A DNA stretch of 64,000 nt, taken from NCBI GenBank assembly GCA_049419605.1, contig JBMSKF010000004.1:1-64000 (forward strand). Reading direction: 5' to 3'. Shown piece by piece: positions 24,720 to 32,617 of the stretch. The DNA is from UBA970 sp049419605. Lineage in GTDB: Bacteria > Bacillota_I > Bacilli_A > RFN20 > CAG-826. The position numbers and the translations under genes are program-made. The stretch's first letter is position 1; each line of letters opens with the position of its first letter. Under the pieces are notes generated by a model, which saw only the letters and a list, made by a program, of their open reading frames with translations, was not told where the DNA came from and did not search any database.

Positions 24720-25189
24720 TGGCGCGCACAAAAAAAGTTGCCACGGAAGCAACTGAAGTTAAGGCAGTAGAAACTCCTGTTGCTGAAAAGAAAGCAACTA
24801 AAAAAGTTTCGACCAAAGCAGCCAAGCCTGTCAAAGCTGAAGTGGTGGATGCCGTGAAAACTGAAAAAGTTGAACAACCTAAAGTCGTCACCTCCAAAGC
24901 CGCTTTATCAAGTTTCGAAGCAATCCTTCGTCCACTCATCACTGAAAAGTCGATGAAGGGCATTGAAAAGCAACAAAAAGTCACGGTTGAAGTGGATGGT
25001 CGTGCTAACAAAACGCAAGTTAAGTTAGCCTTTGAAGCCACTTACAAAGTCAAAGTTAAAAAGGTGAATATCGTCAATGTTCGTCCTAAATATACTCGCC
25101 GTGGTCAATATCCAGGAACCATTTCTGGTTTCAAAAAAGCCATTGTCACTCTAGCGAGTGGCCAAGGTTTGGATTTATTTAAGGAATAG
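24719..25189 (+). CDS. rplW: 50S ribosomal protein L23 with long N-terminal extension
   Basis: 156 aa against about 95 usually. Residues 66–156 are the normal L23 core (ILRPLITEKS ... FKKAIVTL), which sits at the tunnel exit and docks trigger factor, SRP and SecYEG. Residues 1–65 are a low-complexity Lys/Ala/Val/Thr-rich extension (for example AVETPVAEKKATKKVSTKAA), probably disordered. The extension starts at the coupled ATG overlapping rplD and has no better internal start, so it is probably translated. Confidence 0.95.
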   Translation: MARTKKVATEATEVKAVETPVAEKKATKKVSTKAAKPVKAEVVDAVKTEKVEQPKVVTSKAALSSFEAILRPLITEKSMKGIEKQQKVTVEVDGRANKTQVKLAFEATYKVKVKKVNIVNVRPKYTRRGQYPGTISGFKKAIVTLASGQGLDLFKE

Positions 25190-25203
25190 GGAGGTAACAT
25201 CAC

Positions 25204-26037
25204 ATGGCAATTCGTTCTTATCGTCCTTATACACCTTCACGTCGGGAAATGACAAACTCGACCTTTGAAGAAATCACTACACGCAAACCTTTAAAGAGTC
25301 TTCTTACCAAGAAGATGAACACAGGGGGCCGTAACAATCAAGGTGTCATCACCACTCGTCACATTGGTGGTGGTAACAAACGCCGTTATCGCCTTATCGA
25401 TTTCCGTCGTAATAAAGATGGGGTTGTTGGCACCATCGCTACCATTGAATACGATCCATTCCGCAATGCATACATTTCTTTAGTTAATTATGCAGATGGT
25501 GAAAAGCGTTATATTTTATCGCCAAAAGAATTACCAGTCGGAAGCAAAATTATCTCTGGTGAACAAGTGGATATCAAAACTGGTAACGCCATGCCTTTAG
25601 CTAAAATTCCTGAAGGTACGTTTGTTCATAACGTTGAATTGACTCCAGGTCGCGGCGGTCAAATGGCTCGCGCTGCTGGTAGCTCAGTCCAAATCTTAGG
25701 TCAAGAAGGTAAGTATGTTACCTTACGCTTAACAAGTGGTGAAGTTCGTAAAGTATTAGGAACTTGCCGCGCTACGATTGGCGTTGTTGGTAACGAAGAA
25801 TACAACTTGATTAACTTTGGTAAAGCTGGTAAATCACGCTGGTTAAATATTCGTCCAGCTGTTGCGGGTTCGCGTATGAACCCAACGGATCACCCTCATG
25901 GTGGTGGTAGTGGTAAGACGCCAATCGGTCGCGATGCACCAAGAACGCCTTGGGGCAAACGGTCTCAAGGTGTGAAGACGCGTCGATTAAAAAAAGCATC
26001 TTCCAAATTGATTATCCGTCGCATTAACGATAAATAA
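25204..26037 (+). CDS. rplB: 50S ribosomal protein L2
   Basis: 277 aa, standard. Bridges 50S and 30S near the peptidyl transferase centre. KKMNTGGRNNQGVITTRHIG near the N-terminus and NPTDHPHGGGSGKTPIGRD near the C-terminus, with the conserved His of HPHGGG, identify it. GGGAGGT-type site upstream. Confidence 0.98.
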   Translation: MAIRSYRPYTPSRREMTNSTFEEITTRKPLKSLLTKKMNTGGRNNQGVITTRHIGGGNKRRYRLIDFRRNKDGVVGTIATIEYDPFRNAYISLVNYADGEKRYILSPKELPVGSKIISGEQVDIKTGNAMPLAKIPEGTFVHNVELTPGRGGQMARAAGSSVQILGQEGKYVTLRLTSGEVRKVLGTCRATIGVVGNEEYNLINFGKAGKSRWLNIRPAVAGSRMNPTDHPHGGGSGKTPIGRDAPRTPWGKRSQGVKTRRLKKASSKLIIRRINDK

Positions 26038-26051
26038 AGGGAGGCAACATC

Positions 26052-26480
26052 ATGTCACGAAGCATTAAAAAAGGTCCATTCTATGATGAATTCTTGATGA
26101 AACGAATCAAGAAATTAAATCTTGCCAAGAAAAAAGAAATCATCAAGACTTGGTCACGTCGTTCCACGATTATGCCTGAATTTATTGAACACACCTTTGC
26201 AGTTTATAACGGTAAAGAACATATCACCGTCTACGTCACGGAAGATATGGTCGGTCATAAATTAGGTGAATTTTCTCCAACTCGTAACTTTAAAGGTCAC
26301 ACAGGTCACACTGCAGAAGATAAAGCCGCCTCAACGGGTGGTGCCGCTCCTGCCGCAGCTCCTGCTGCTGGTGTTAAACCTGCTGCTGCTCCTGCTGCCG
26401 CTGCGAAACCCGCTGCAGCTCCAGCCGCTGCCGCGCCCGCTGCCGCTGCAAAACCTGCTGCGAAGCCAGCTGGTAAATAG
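26052..26480 (+). CDS. rpsS: 30S ribosomal protein S19 with Ala/Pro/Lys-rich C-terminal tail
   Basis: 142 aa against about 92 usually. Residues 1–90 are a standard S19 (RSIKKGPFYDEFLMKRI, then LGEFSPTRNFKGHTGH), a 30S head protein near the decoding region. Residues 91–142 are a repetitive tail made only of Ala, Pro, Lys, Gly and a few others, with units like AAAPAAAAKP. The DNA is much more GC-rich than its surroundings. The reading frame is open and followed by a normal rplV start, so the tail appears real. Confidence 0.95.
   Translation: MSRSIKKGPFYDEFLMKRIKKLNLAKKKEIIKTWSRRSTIMPEFIEHTFAVYNGKEHITVYVTEDMVGHKLGEFSPTRNFKGHTGHTAEDKAASTGGAAPAAAPAAGVKPAAAPAAAAKPAAAPAAAAPAAAAKPAAKPAGK
26322..26477 (+). 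repeat. GC-rich low-complexity tract encoding the S19 tail
   Basis: About 155 bases of imperfect GCT/GCC/GCA and CCT/CCC codon repeats, with scattered AAA and AAG. It stands out from the AT-rich background. Slippage-prone repeats of this kind often vary in length between strains. Confidence 0.8.
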
Positions 26481-26490
26481 GAGGTAATGC

Positions 26491-26841
26491 ATGAAACAAG
26501 ATTTTGCAAAAGCAATTGCCTATAACGTTAAGGTCACCCCACGTAAAGCAAAACTCGTGGTTGATCTCGTTCGTGGTAAATCTGTCTCGGAAGCTTTAGC
26601 GTTACTTGCTAACGTGAATCGCAAAGCAAGCAGTGATGTGATTAAAATCATTAAATCTGCGGCTGCTAATGCGGTTAAAAATCACCAAATGACGGAAGCC
26701 AACTTAGTGGTTGCTGAAATTGCCGCTAACGAAGGTAAACGCGATAAGCGCTTTATGCCTAGAGCAAAAGGTTCAGCCTCTAGCATCATTAAGCGTAAGA
26801 CCAACTTATTCTGCGTCGTTAAAGAAAGAGCAGGTATGTAA
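26491..26841 (+). CDS. rplV: 50S ribosomal protein L22
   Basis: 116 aa, standard. The tunnel-lining beta-hairpin has KRFMPRAKGSASSI in place of the common RxMPRAKGRAxxI. VTPRKAKLVVDLVRGKSVSEAL is the N-terminal signature. AGGAGGT site overlaps the end of rpsS. Confidence 0.97.
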   Translation: MKQDFAKAIAYNVKVTPRKAKLVVDLVRGKSVSEALALLANVNRKASSDVIKIIKSAAANAVKNHQMTEANLVVAEIAANEGKRDKRFMPRAKGSASSIIKRKTNLFCVVKERAGM

Positions 26842-26846
26842 AAGAT

Positions 26847-27566
26847 ATGGGTCACAAAATTAATCCAGTCGGTTTCCGCGTCGGCGTTGGCCGAGGATGG
26901 AATTCTAGATGGTATGCGAATAAGAAAGACTTTTCAACCTATCTTTTAGAAGATGTTGCGATTCGTCGCTATCTTGATAAAGAATTAAAGGAAGCATTAA
27001 TTTCTCATATCGATATCGAAAGACAAAAGACCGACAAAGGCACGAATGTTACCGTGATCTCTCACGTAGCACGTCCAGGTGTGGTCATTGGTCAAGATGG
27101 TGCGAATGTCAATCGTCTAACGAAGCATTTACAAAAAATCGTCAAGTCTGGTAACTTCAAACTTGATGTTGTTGAAGTGAAAGCTCCAGATTTAGATGCA
27201 CGTTTAGTCGCTTTAAGTATTGCCAAAGAACTAGAACAACGCGCTTCGTTTAGAACTGCGCAAAAGAAAGCAATTCAACGGGTCAAAAAAGCAGGTGCGA
27301 AAGGTGTCAAAACCTTAGTCACTGGACGTTTAGGTGGTGCTGAAATTGCCCGTGGTGAAGGTTATCACGAAGGGATTATTCCTTTACATACCTTACGTTC
27401 TGATATCGATTTTGCAAAAGTTGAAGCCCACACGACCTATGGTCGATTAGGTGTCAAAGTATGGATTTGCCGTGGCGATTATGACACCACTGCTCAAGCA
27501 AACGATGGTCAAGATAAAGAATTAATCGATGAACCAGAAGCAGTTAATCCTGCAGAAGGAGAATAA
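26847..27566 (+). CDS. rpsC: 30S ribosomal protein S3
   Basis: 239 aa. MGHKINPVGFRVGVGRGWNS is the signature start. The KH domain with VIGQDGANVNRL, and GRLGGAEIARGEGYHEG, follow. It forms part of the mRNA entry helicase. The C-terminus is acidic (EPEAVNPAEGE), which differs from the usual basic tail. Ribosome-binding site is weak and the gene may rely on coupling to rplV. Confidence 0.97.
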   Translation: MGHKINPVGFRVGVGRGWNSRWYANKKDFSTYLLEDVAIRRYLDKELKEALISHIDIERQKTDKGTNVTVISHVARPGVVIGQDGANVNRLTKHLQKIVKSGNFKLDVVEVKAPDLDARLVALSIAKELEQRASFRTAQKKAIQRVKKAGAKGVKTLVTGRLGGAEIARGEGYHEGIIPLHTLRSDIDFAKVEAHTTYGRLGVKVWICRGDYDTTAQANDGQDKELIDEPEAVNPAEGE

Positions 27567-27569
27567 ACG

Positions 27570-27986
27570 ATGTTACAACCAAAACGCGTCAAATATCGTC
27601 GTCCACACTCCCTCCGATGGGAAGGTTTATCAAAAGCTGGTAATACCGTTGCTTTTGGTGATTATGGATTACAAGCAACCGAAGGAAATTATGTTTCCGA
27701 TCGTCAAATCGAAGCAGCACGTGTTGTGTTAAATAACTTCACGAAACGTACCGGTAAGGTTTGGATTCGCATATTCCCACACATGGCAAAAACGAAAAAG
27801 CCAGCTGAAGTGCGAATGGGTTCCGGTAAAGGGGCTCCTGAATTCTGGGTTGCCGTTGTGAAAAAGAATCGCGTCATGTTTGAAATCGGTGGCGTCGATC
27901 CAAAAGAAGCGCAAGAAGCTTTACGTTTAGCGGGATATAAACTCCCAGTCAAAACAAAAGTTATTAAAAAAGAAGGAGGTAAATAA
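27570..27986 (+). CDS. rplP: 50S ribosomal protein L16
   Basis: 138 aa. PKRVKYRRPHS near the start and VRMGSGKGAPEFWVAVV, the loop near the A-site tRNA, identify it. The start ATG follows GAAGGAG within the rpsC tail. The C-terminal codons form the strong AAGGAGGT site used by rpmC. Confidence 0.98.
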   Translation: MLQPKRVKYRRPHSLRWEGLSKAGNTVAFGDYGLQATEGNYVSDRQIEAARVVLNNFTKRTGKVWIRIFPHMAKTKKPAEVRMGSGKGAPEFWVAVVKKNRVMFEIGGVDPKEAQEALRLAGYKLPVKTKVIKKEGGK

Positions 27987-27988
27987 TT

Positions 27989-28189
27989 GTGTTATCACTT
28001 AAAGATATCCGTGATATGAAAACGGAAGAACTCAATGCAAAAATTTACTCTCTCAAAGAAGAACTCTTTAACTTACGTCGTCAACAAGCGGTTGGCCAAC
28101 TGAAGAATGGCAAAAACTTAACCAGCATTCGTAAAGACATCGCGCGTATTTATACCGTGATTCGCGAACGCGAATTAGGTCTTAAATAA
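27989..28189 (+). CDS. rpmC: 50S ribosomal protein L29
   Basis: 66 aa. Starts with GTG, chosen because AAGGAGGT lies eight bases upstream inside rplP and the reading MLSLKDIRDMKTEEL is normal for L29. ELFNLRRQQAVGQLKN is the family block. Located at the tunnel exit next to L23. Confidence 0.95.
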   Translation: MLSLKDIRDMKTEELNAKIYSLKEELFNLRRQQAVGQLKNGKNLTSIRKDIARIYTVIRERELGLK

Positions 28190-28203
28190 GGAGGCAACCA
28201 CTT

Positions 28204-28506
28204 ATGGAACGTGGCAATCGCCGACAATTTACAGGGACTGTGGTCACCAATAAAAACGATAAAACCATCGCGGTTTTAATCGTCAGTAAGAAACCTCACC
28301 CCAAATATAAAAAACTCGTGACTGTTTCGAAAAAGTTTTTTGCCCATGATGAAAAGAATGAAGCAAAACTTGGCGATACAGTTACCATCGTTGAAACCCG
28401 TCCTTTATCAAGAACCAAACGTTTCCGCTTGGTTTCCATCGATAAACGTGGCTTCCAAAAAGTTGAATTGAAGGAGGATGTAACCAATGGTTCAAAAGGA
28501 AACTAA
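28204..28506 (+). CDS. rpsQ: 30S ribosomal protein S17
   Basis: 100 aa, about 15 longer than usual at the C-terminus. GTVVTNKNDKTIAVLIVSKK and GDTVTIVETRPLSRTKRFRL are the S17 OB-fold signatures. The last 20 bases overlap the start of rplN, so the extra C-terminal residues are encoded within the next gene. Confidence 0.96.
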   Translation: MERGNRRQFTGTVVTNKNDKTIAVLIVSKKPHPKYKKLVTVSKKFFAHDEKNEAKLGDTVTIVETRPLSRTKRFRLVSIDKRGFQKVELKEDVTNGSKGN

Positions 28507-28861
28507 TTTAGTGGTCGCGGATAACTCCGGCGCTAAATCGGTAAGAATTTTCCAATTATTTGGTGGTTCCTTCCGAAGTGTTTCGAGTATCGGTGACATT
28601 GTGATGTGCTCAGTTAAAGATGCAATCGTTGACGGTAAAGTGAAGAAAGGTGACATTGTTAAAGGTGTCATCGTTCGCACCAAAAAAGCAATTCACCGTC
28701 CAGATGGTACCTCAATTTCTTTTGATGATAATGCAATTGTATTGATCAATGATGATGGCACCCCAAAAGGTACTCGTGTCTTTGGTCCAGTTGCAAGAGA
28801 ATTACGTGACTTAGGTGAAGGATTTATGAAAATTATTTCCTTAGCACCGGAAGTCTTATAA
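28487..28861 (+). CDS. rplN: 50S ribosomal protein L14
   Basis: 124 aa, standard. MVQKETNLVVADNSGAKSV is the signature start and fixes the ATG at 28487, which lies 20 bases inside rpsQ; AAGGAGG is placed upstream at a normal distance. VIVRTKKAIHRPDGTSISFD and GPVARELRDL follow. Contacts 30S at an intersubunit bridge. Confidence 0.97.
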   Translation: MVQKETNLVVADNSGAKSVRIFQLFGGSFRSVSSIGDIVMCSVKDAIVDGKVKKGDIVKGVIVRTKKAIHRPDGTSISFDDNAIVLINDDGTPKGTRVFGPVARELRDLGEGFMKIISLAPEVL

Positions 28862-28872
28862 GGAGTGATGAT

Positions 28873-29187
28873 ATGGCAACCCAATTAAAAAAAGGTGACA
28901 AAGTCATCATTATCGCAGGAAACGACAAAGGTAAAACCGGTGCGATTCAAAAAATCGATCGCGTGAATCAACGAGTCGTGGTAGAAGGTGTTAATGTTCG
29001 TAAAAAACATCAAAAGCCAAAACAAAACAACCCAGAAGGTGCCATTCTTGATATCTATGCACCGATTCACTTATCAAATGTGGCGCTCATTGATCCAAAA
29101 TCAAAAAAAGCAACGCGTTTCAAAGTGAGTGTGGTCAAAGATAAGAAAGTTCGTCTCGCGGTTAAATCCGGCGCGGCGATTGAATAA
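28873..29187 (+). CDS. rplX: 50S ribosomal protein L24
   Basis: 104 aa. The KOW motif KKGDKVIIIAGNDKGKTGAI opens the protein and EGVNVRKKHQKP follows, both diagnostic. An early assembly initiator for 50S, at the tunnel exit. Confidence 0.97.
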   Translation: MATQLKKGDKVIIIAGNDKGKTGAIQKIDRVNQRVVVEGVNVRKKHQKPKQNNPEGAILDIYAPIHLSNVALIDPKSKKATRFKVSVVKDKKVRLAVKSGAAIE

Positions 29188-29200
29188 GGAGGGGAACATC

Positions 29201-29968
29201 ATGGCAGAAGCAAAGAAAAATAAAACCGCCACGGAAACCCCAGAAGCGGAACCAGTCAAAAAAGTTCGTAAACCAAAAGCAGCCACTGAAGCAACAAGCG
29301 AACAACCTGTTGCCCAACCTGCGGTTCAAACAGAAGCCCCAAAAGTTGCTGCAAAGCCTGAAGTAAAAAAAGAAGCAGCATCTAAAGAAGCTCCTGCGAA
29401 AACCAAGAGTCAACCTGCGGTTAAATTAACCTCTCGTTTACAAGTGAAGTACGTGAATGAAATTCGTCCTGCACTTTTCAAATCACTCAAATTAGCCTCC
29501 GTGATGCAAGTTCCTAAAGTTGAAAAGATCGTCATCAACGTTGGGGTTGGTGATGCAACGGGTAATTCTAAATTATTAGAAGAATCTGTGAAAGAATTAA
29601 CAGATATTACGGGTCAAAAACCAGTGATTACTAAATCCAAAAAATCCATTGCAACATTCAAGTTAAGAGAAAATCAAGCGATTGGTACTAAAGTCACCTT
29701 ACGAGGTGTAAAGATGTATCAATTCCTCGATAAGCTCGTTTCTGTAGCCTTGCCTCGGGTTCGAGACTTCCGCGGTGTTTCCCGTAATAGTTTTGATGGT
29801 CGCGGCAATTATACCTTAGGGATTAAAGAACAATTGATCTTCCCTGAAATTAATTTTGATCGCGTCAATAAAATTCGTGGGATGGATATCGTGATTGTCA
29901 CCACCGCCCAAAATGATGAGCAAGCCTATGCCTTATTACAAGCATTAGGCATGCCATTCAACCGATAA
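29201..29968 (+). CDS. rplE: 50S ribosomal protein L5 with long N-terminal extension
   Basis: 255 aa against about 180 usually. The ATG at 29201 has AGGAGG upstream; an upstream in-frame ATG lies inside rplX and is not used. Residues 1–77 are a Lys/Glu/Ala/Pro/Thr-rich disordered stretch (KKVRKPKAATEATSEQPVAQ). The normal core starts at SRLQVKYVNEI and includes KIVINVGVGDA and GIKEQLIFPEINFD. L5 binds 5S rRNA in the central protuberance, so the extension would protrude from there. Confidence 0.95.
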   Translation: MAEAKKNKTATETPEAEPVKKVRKPKAATEATSEQPVAQPAVQTEAPKVAAKPEVKKEAASKEAPAKTKSQPAVKLTSRLQVKYVNEIRPALFKSLKLASVMQVPKVEKIVINVGVGDATGNSKLLEESVKELTDITGQKPVITKSKKSIATFKLRENQAIGTKVTLRGVKMYQFLDKLVSVALPRVRDFRGVSRNSFDGRGNYTLGIKEQLIFPEINFDRVNKIRGMDIVIVTTAQNDEQAYALLQALGMPFNR

Positions 29969-29976
29969 GGAGCATT

Positions 29977-30162
29977 ATGGCAAAAACTTCAACGAAATTA
30001 CGACAATTAAGAAAACCAAAGTTTGCAGTGAGAGCGTACACCCGTTGCCAACGATGCGGTCGTCCACGCGCGGTCATCTCTAAGTTTAAAGTCTGCCGGA
30101 TTTGTCTCCGGGAACTCGCCCATCGTGGTGAAATTCCAGGGATGAAAAAGGCTAGTTGGTAA
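29977..30162 (+). CDS. rpsN: 30S ribosomal protein S14, zinc-binding type
   Basis: 61 aa, the short zinc form (often called rpsZ). The zinc ribbon Cys residues are in CQRCGRPR and CRICLRE. KASW at the C-terminus is typical. Sits in the 30S head next to S3 and S10. Confidence 0.98.
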   Translation: MAKTSTKLRQLRKPKFAVRAYTRCQRCGRPRAVISKFKVCRICLRELAHRGEIPGMKKASW

Positions 30163-30175
30163 GGAGGAAAAAGTT

Positions 30176-30574
30176 ATGTCATTTACCGATCCAATTGCCG
30201 ACATGCTTACCAGAATTCGTAACGCGAACTTATTAAAACAAGAAGCGGTAACGATGCCAAGTAGCGGACTCAAAGTTCGCTTAGCAGCAATTTTAAAAGA
30301 TGAAGGTTTTATCCATGGCTATGAAGTCATTGGGGATGCTAAAAAGCAAATCGTCATCTCTTTAAAATATGCGAATAACGGAACGCTTCGTGTGATTAAT
30401 GGCATTCGCCGTATTTCAAAACCAGGTTTACGCGTCACGGCAACCGTTGATAAATTACCTAGAGTCATTCGTGGTTTGGGTGTGGCAATTATTTCCACCT
30501 CCCAAGGCATTATGACGGATGCAAAAGCAAGAGAAAAAGGCTTAGGCGGCGAAGTGCTAGCCTATGTTTGGTAG
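30176..30574 (+). CDS. rpsH: 30S ribosomal protein S8
   Basis: 132 aa. DPIADMLTRIRNAN is the signature start and STSQGIMTDAKAREKGLGGE the C-terminal block. Binds the central domain of 16S rRNA. In enterics S8 represses the spc operon at the L5 start; no such site is obvious here. Confidence 0.98.
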   Translation: MSFTDPIADMLTRIRNANLLKQEAVTMPSSGLKVRLAAILKDEGFIHGYEVIGDAKKQIVISLKYANNGTLRVINGIRRISKPGLRVTATVDKLPRVIRGLGVAIISTSQGIMTDAKAREKGLGGEVLAYVW

Positions 30575-30585
30575 GAGGATAACGT

Positions 30586-31155
30586 ATGTCACGTGTTGGT
30601 AATAAAACGATTAACCTTCCTGCTTCCGTTAAAATTTCAGTGAAAGATTTGACTGTCAACTTCGAAGGTCCAAAAGGTAAATTAACATTAACTTTACCCA
30701 AAGGTTTTTCGCTAAAACAAGAAGGATCTACGCTTCAACTCGTTCGTCCAAATGATACAGACGAAGTGAAAAAAATCCATGGCACCAATCGTGCATTGCT
30801 TGCCAATGCCGTTACCGGTGTCTCTGTTGGATTTAAAGAAGAACTTGACTTAGTAGGGATTGGTTTCCGCGCTGCCATGAAAGGTGCCAATTTAGAAATG
30901 TCGATTGGTTTCTCTCATCCAGTGGTAGTCACCCCATTACCTGGTGTCAAAGTCACCATTAATGAAAACACCAAATTAACAATCGAAGGTGTCGATAAAC
31001 AAGCGGTTGGAGAAACTGCTGCGACGATTCGTATGCAACGCCCACCTGAACCTTATCAAGGTAAAGGGATTCGTTATAGAGGCGAAAGAATTATCCGCAA
31101 AGAAGGTAAGCGTGCTGCTGCAGCTGCTGCTCCTGCTGGCGGCGCCAAGAAATAG
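30586..31155 (+). CDS. rplF: 50S ribosomal protein L6 with short Ala-rich tail
   Basis: 189 aa against about 178. SRVGNKTINLPASVKI at the start and RPPEPYQGKGIRYRGERI at the end are diagnostic. After the normal end KEGK there is an added tail RAAAAAAPAGGAKK, compositionally like the S19 and S12 tails. L6 is near the GTPase-associated centre. Confidence 0.96.
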   Translation: MSRVGNKTINLPASVKISVKDLTVNFEGPKGKLTLTLPKGFSLKQEGSTLQLVRPNDTDEVKKIHGTNRALLANAVTGVSVGFKEELDLVGIGFRAAMKGANLEMSIGFSHPVVVTPLPGVKVTINENTKLTIEGVDKQAVGETAATIRMQRPPEPYQGKGIRYRGERIIRKEGKRAAAAAAPAGGAKK

Positions 31156-31166
31156 GAGGATGGCAT

Positions 31167-31517
31167 ATGATCAATAAACCATCAAAAAATTCGCAACGAC
31201 AATTACGTCATGCGCGAATTCGTAAAACTCTTTCTGGGACATCTGCACGTCCTCGCTTATCGGTGTATCGTTCTAACACTGGTATTTATGCCCAAATCAT
31301 CGATGATACTAAAGGCGCAACGCTCGTTGCTTCATCTTCCAAAGTATTAAAGGTTGGTAAAACCGTGGATGCTGCAAAACAAGTGGGTGCCGATGTTGCT
31401 AAAAAAGCTTTAGCAAAAGGCATTAAGGCTGTCGTTTTTGATCGCTCAGGTTACCTCTATCATGGTCGCATTAAGGCTTTAGCCGATGCCGCTCGTGAAG
31501 CAGGCTTACAATTCTAA
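31167..31517 (+). CDS. rplR: 50S ribosomal protein L18
   Basis: 116 aa. RIRKTLSGTSARPRLSVYRS near the N-terminus and VFDRSGYLYHGRIKALADAA at the C-terminus are the L18 signatures. Binds 5S rRNA with L5. AGGAGG before the ATG. Confidence 0.97.
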   Translation: MINKPSKNSQRQLRHARIRKTLSGTSARPRLSVYRSNTGIYAQIIDDTKGATLVASSSKVLKVGKTVDAAKQVGADVAKKALAKGIKAVVFDRSGYLYHGRIKALADAAREAGLQF

Positions 31518-31527
31518 GGAGAACCCA

Positions 31528-32160
31528 ATGGAAAAAACAGACATCAAAACCGAAGTAAAAGCAGCTGTTAAAGCTGACGTCAAACCTACTGCAACAACGA
31601 ATGCTCCTCAAGGCAATCGTGCTGCAAACCCAAATGATCGTGGCGGTCCACGTCGCGACAATCGTGGTCCTCGTCGTCCACGTCGGGATAATGAACCCAA
31701 AGAATTTGAAGAAAGAACCGTTGCTATTAAACGGGTTACCAAAGTTGTTAAAGGTGGTAAACACATGCGCTTTACTGCGCTTGTCGTCGTTGGTAATGGC
31801 AAAGGAAAATATGGCTTTGCTCATGGTAAAGCTGGTGAAGTCCCCGATGCAATTAAAAAAGCATTAGACGCTGCTCGTAGAAATACCAGTGTCATTCAAT
31901 TTGTCCGTGCTGGCACCATTACCCACGAAGTCCAAGGTCAATGGGGTGCTACCAATGTGTTCTTAAAACCTGCTCCAGACGGTACTGGTATCATTGCCGG
32001 TGGACCTGTTCGTGCAATTTTAGAATTAGCAGGCTGCAAAAACGTTTACTCTAAAGTCTACGGTTCACGCGCTGCAATCAATATCGTTCGTGCGACCCAT
32101 GATGCTTTAAGTCAACTCAAATCAAAGAAAGAATATCTTGCTTTAAGAGGCAAGCTCTAG
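31528..32160 (+). CDS. rpsE: 30S ribosomal protein S5 with N-terminal Arg/Gly-rich extension
   Basis: 210 aa against about 165. ATG at 31528 has AAGGAG upstream; a longer reading would start inside rplR. Residues 1–56 are an extra segment, Lys/Ala/Val-rich and then RGG-like (NDRGGPRRDNRGPRRPRRDN). The core begins with FEERTVAIKRVTKVVKGG and contains GKGKYGFAHGKAGEVPDAI. S5 lines the mRNA entry channel. The next gene is rplO with only 13 bases between; rpmD (L30), normally here, is absent. Confidence 0.95.
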   Translation: MEKTDIKTEVKAAVKADVKPTATTNAPQGNRAANPNDRGGPRRDNRGPRRPRRDNEPKEFEERTVAIKRVTKVVKGGKHMRFTALVVVGNGKGKYGFAHGKAGEVPDAIKKALDAARRNTSVIQFVRAGTITHEVQGQWGATNVFLKPAPDGTGIIAGGPVRAILELAGCKNVYSKVYGSRAAINIVRATHDALSQLKSKKEYLALRGKL

Positions 32161-32173
32161 GAGGTTATCTGCC

Positions 32174-32617
32174 ATGGCTTTACATCAATTAAAAGCAAAT
32201 CAAGGAGCTCGTAAACTTCGTACCCGTGTTGGTCGAGGTATTGGTTCTGGCTTAGGAAAAACTTCCGGTCGTGGGATTCTTGGTCAAGGTTCCCGTTCAG
32301 GTGGATCCGTTCGTCCTGGATTTGAAGGTGGTCAAAACCCAATTTATCGCCGTATTCCAAAAAGAGGTTTTAAGAACTTTACCACGCTTCGTTATGGGGT
32401 GGTCAATGTTGGTGATTTAAGCCAATTCAAAGATGGTAGTGAAGTCAATCCAACCATCTTGATTGAACAAGGTTTAGTGAAAACCAAAGCCAGAGGTGTA
32501 AAAATTTTAGGCACTGGCAAGTTAGATAAAAAGTTAAAAGTTGTTGCACATCATTTTTCACAATCTGCGATTAAAGCAATTACAGAAGCAGGCGGTACCA
32601 CTGAGGTAATTAAATAA
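32174..32617 (+). CDS. rplO: 50S ribosomal protein L15
   Basis: 147 aa. The Gly-rich N-terminal arm RVGRGIGSGLGKTSGRG and the FEGGQNPIYRRIPKRGF block are diagnostic. It is a late-assembly 23S rRNA binder. TAA overlaps the secY ATG by one base, coupling ribosome and translocon synthesis. Confidence 0.97.
   Translation: MALHQLKANQGARKLRTRVGRGIGSGLGKTSGRGILGQGSRSGGSVRPGFEGGQNPIYRRIPKRGFKNFTTLRYGVVNVGDLSQFKDGSEVNPTILIEQGLVKTKARGVKILGTGKLDKKLKVVAHHFSQSAIKAITEAGGTTEVIK

Noticed and set aside
26306..26515. Ala/Gly-rich reading frame antisense to rpsS
   Set aside because: It is the complement of the GC-rich S19 tail; the sense frame has the S19 core and a ribosome-binding site, and the antisense frame has neither.
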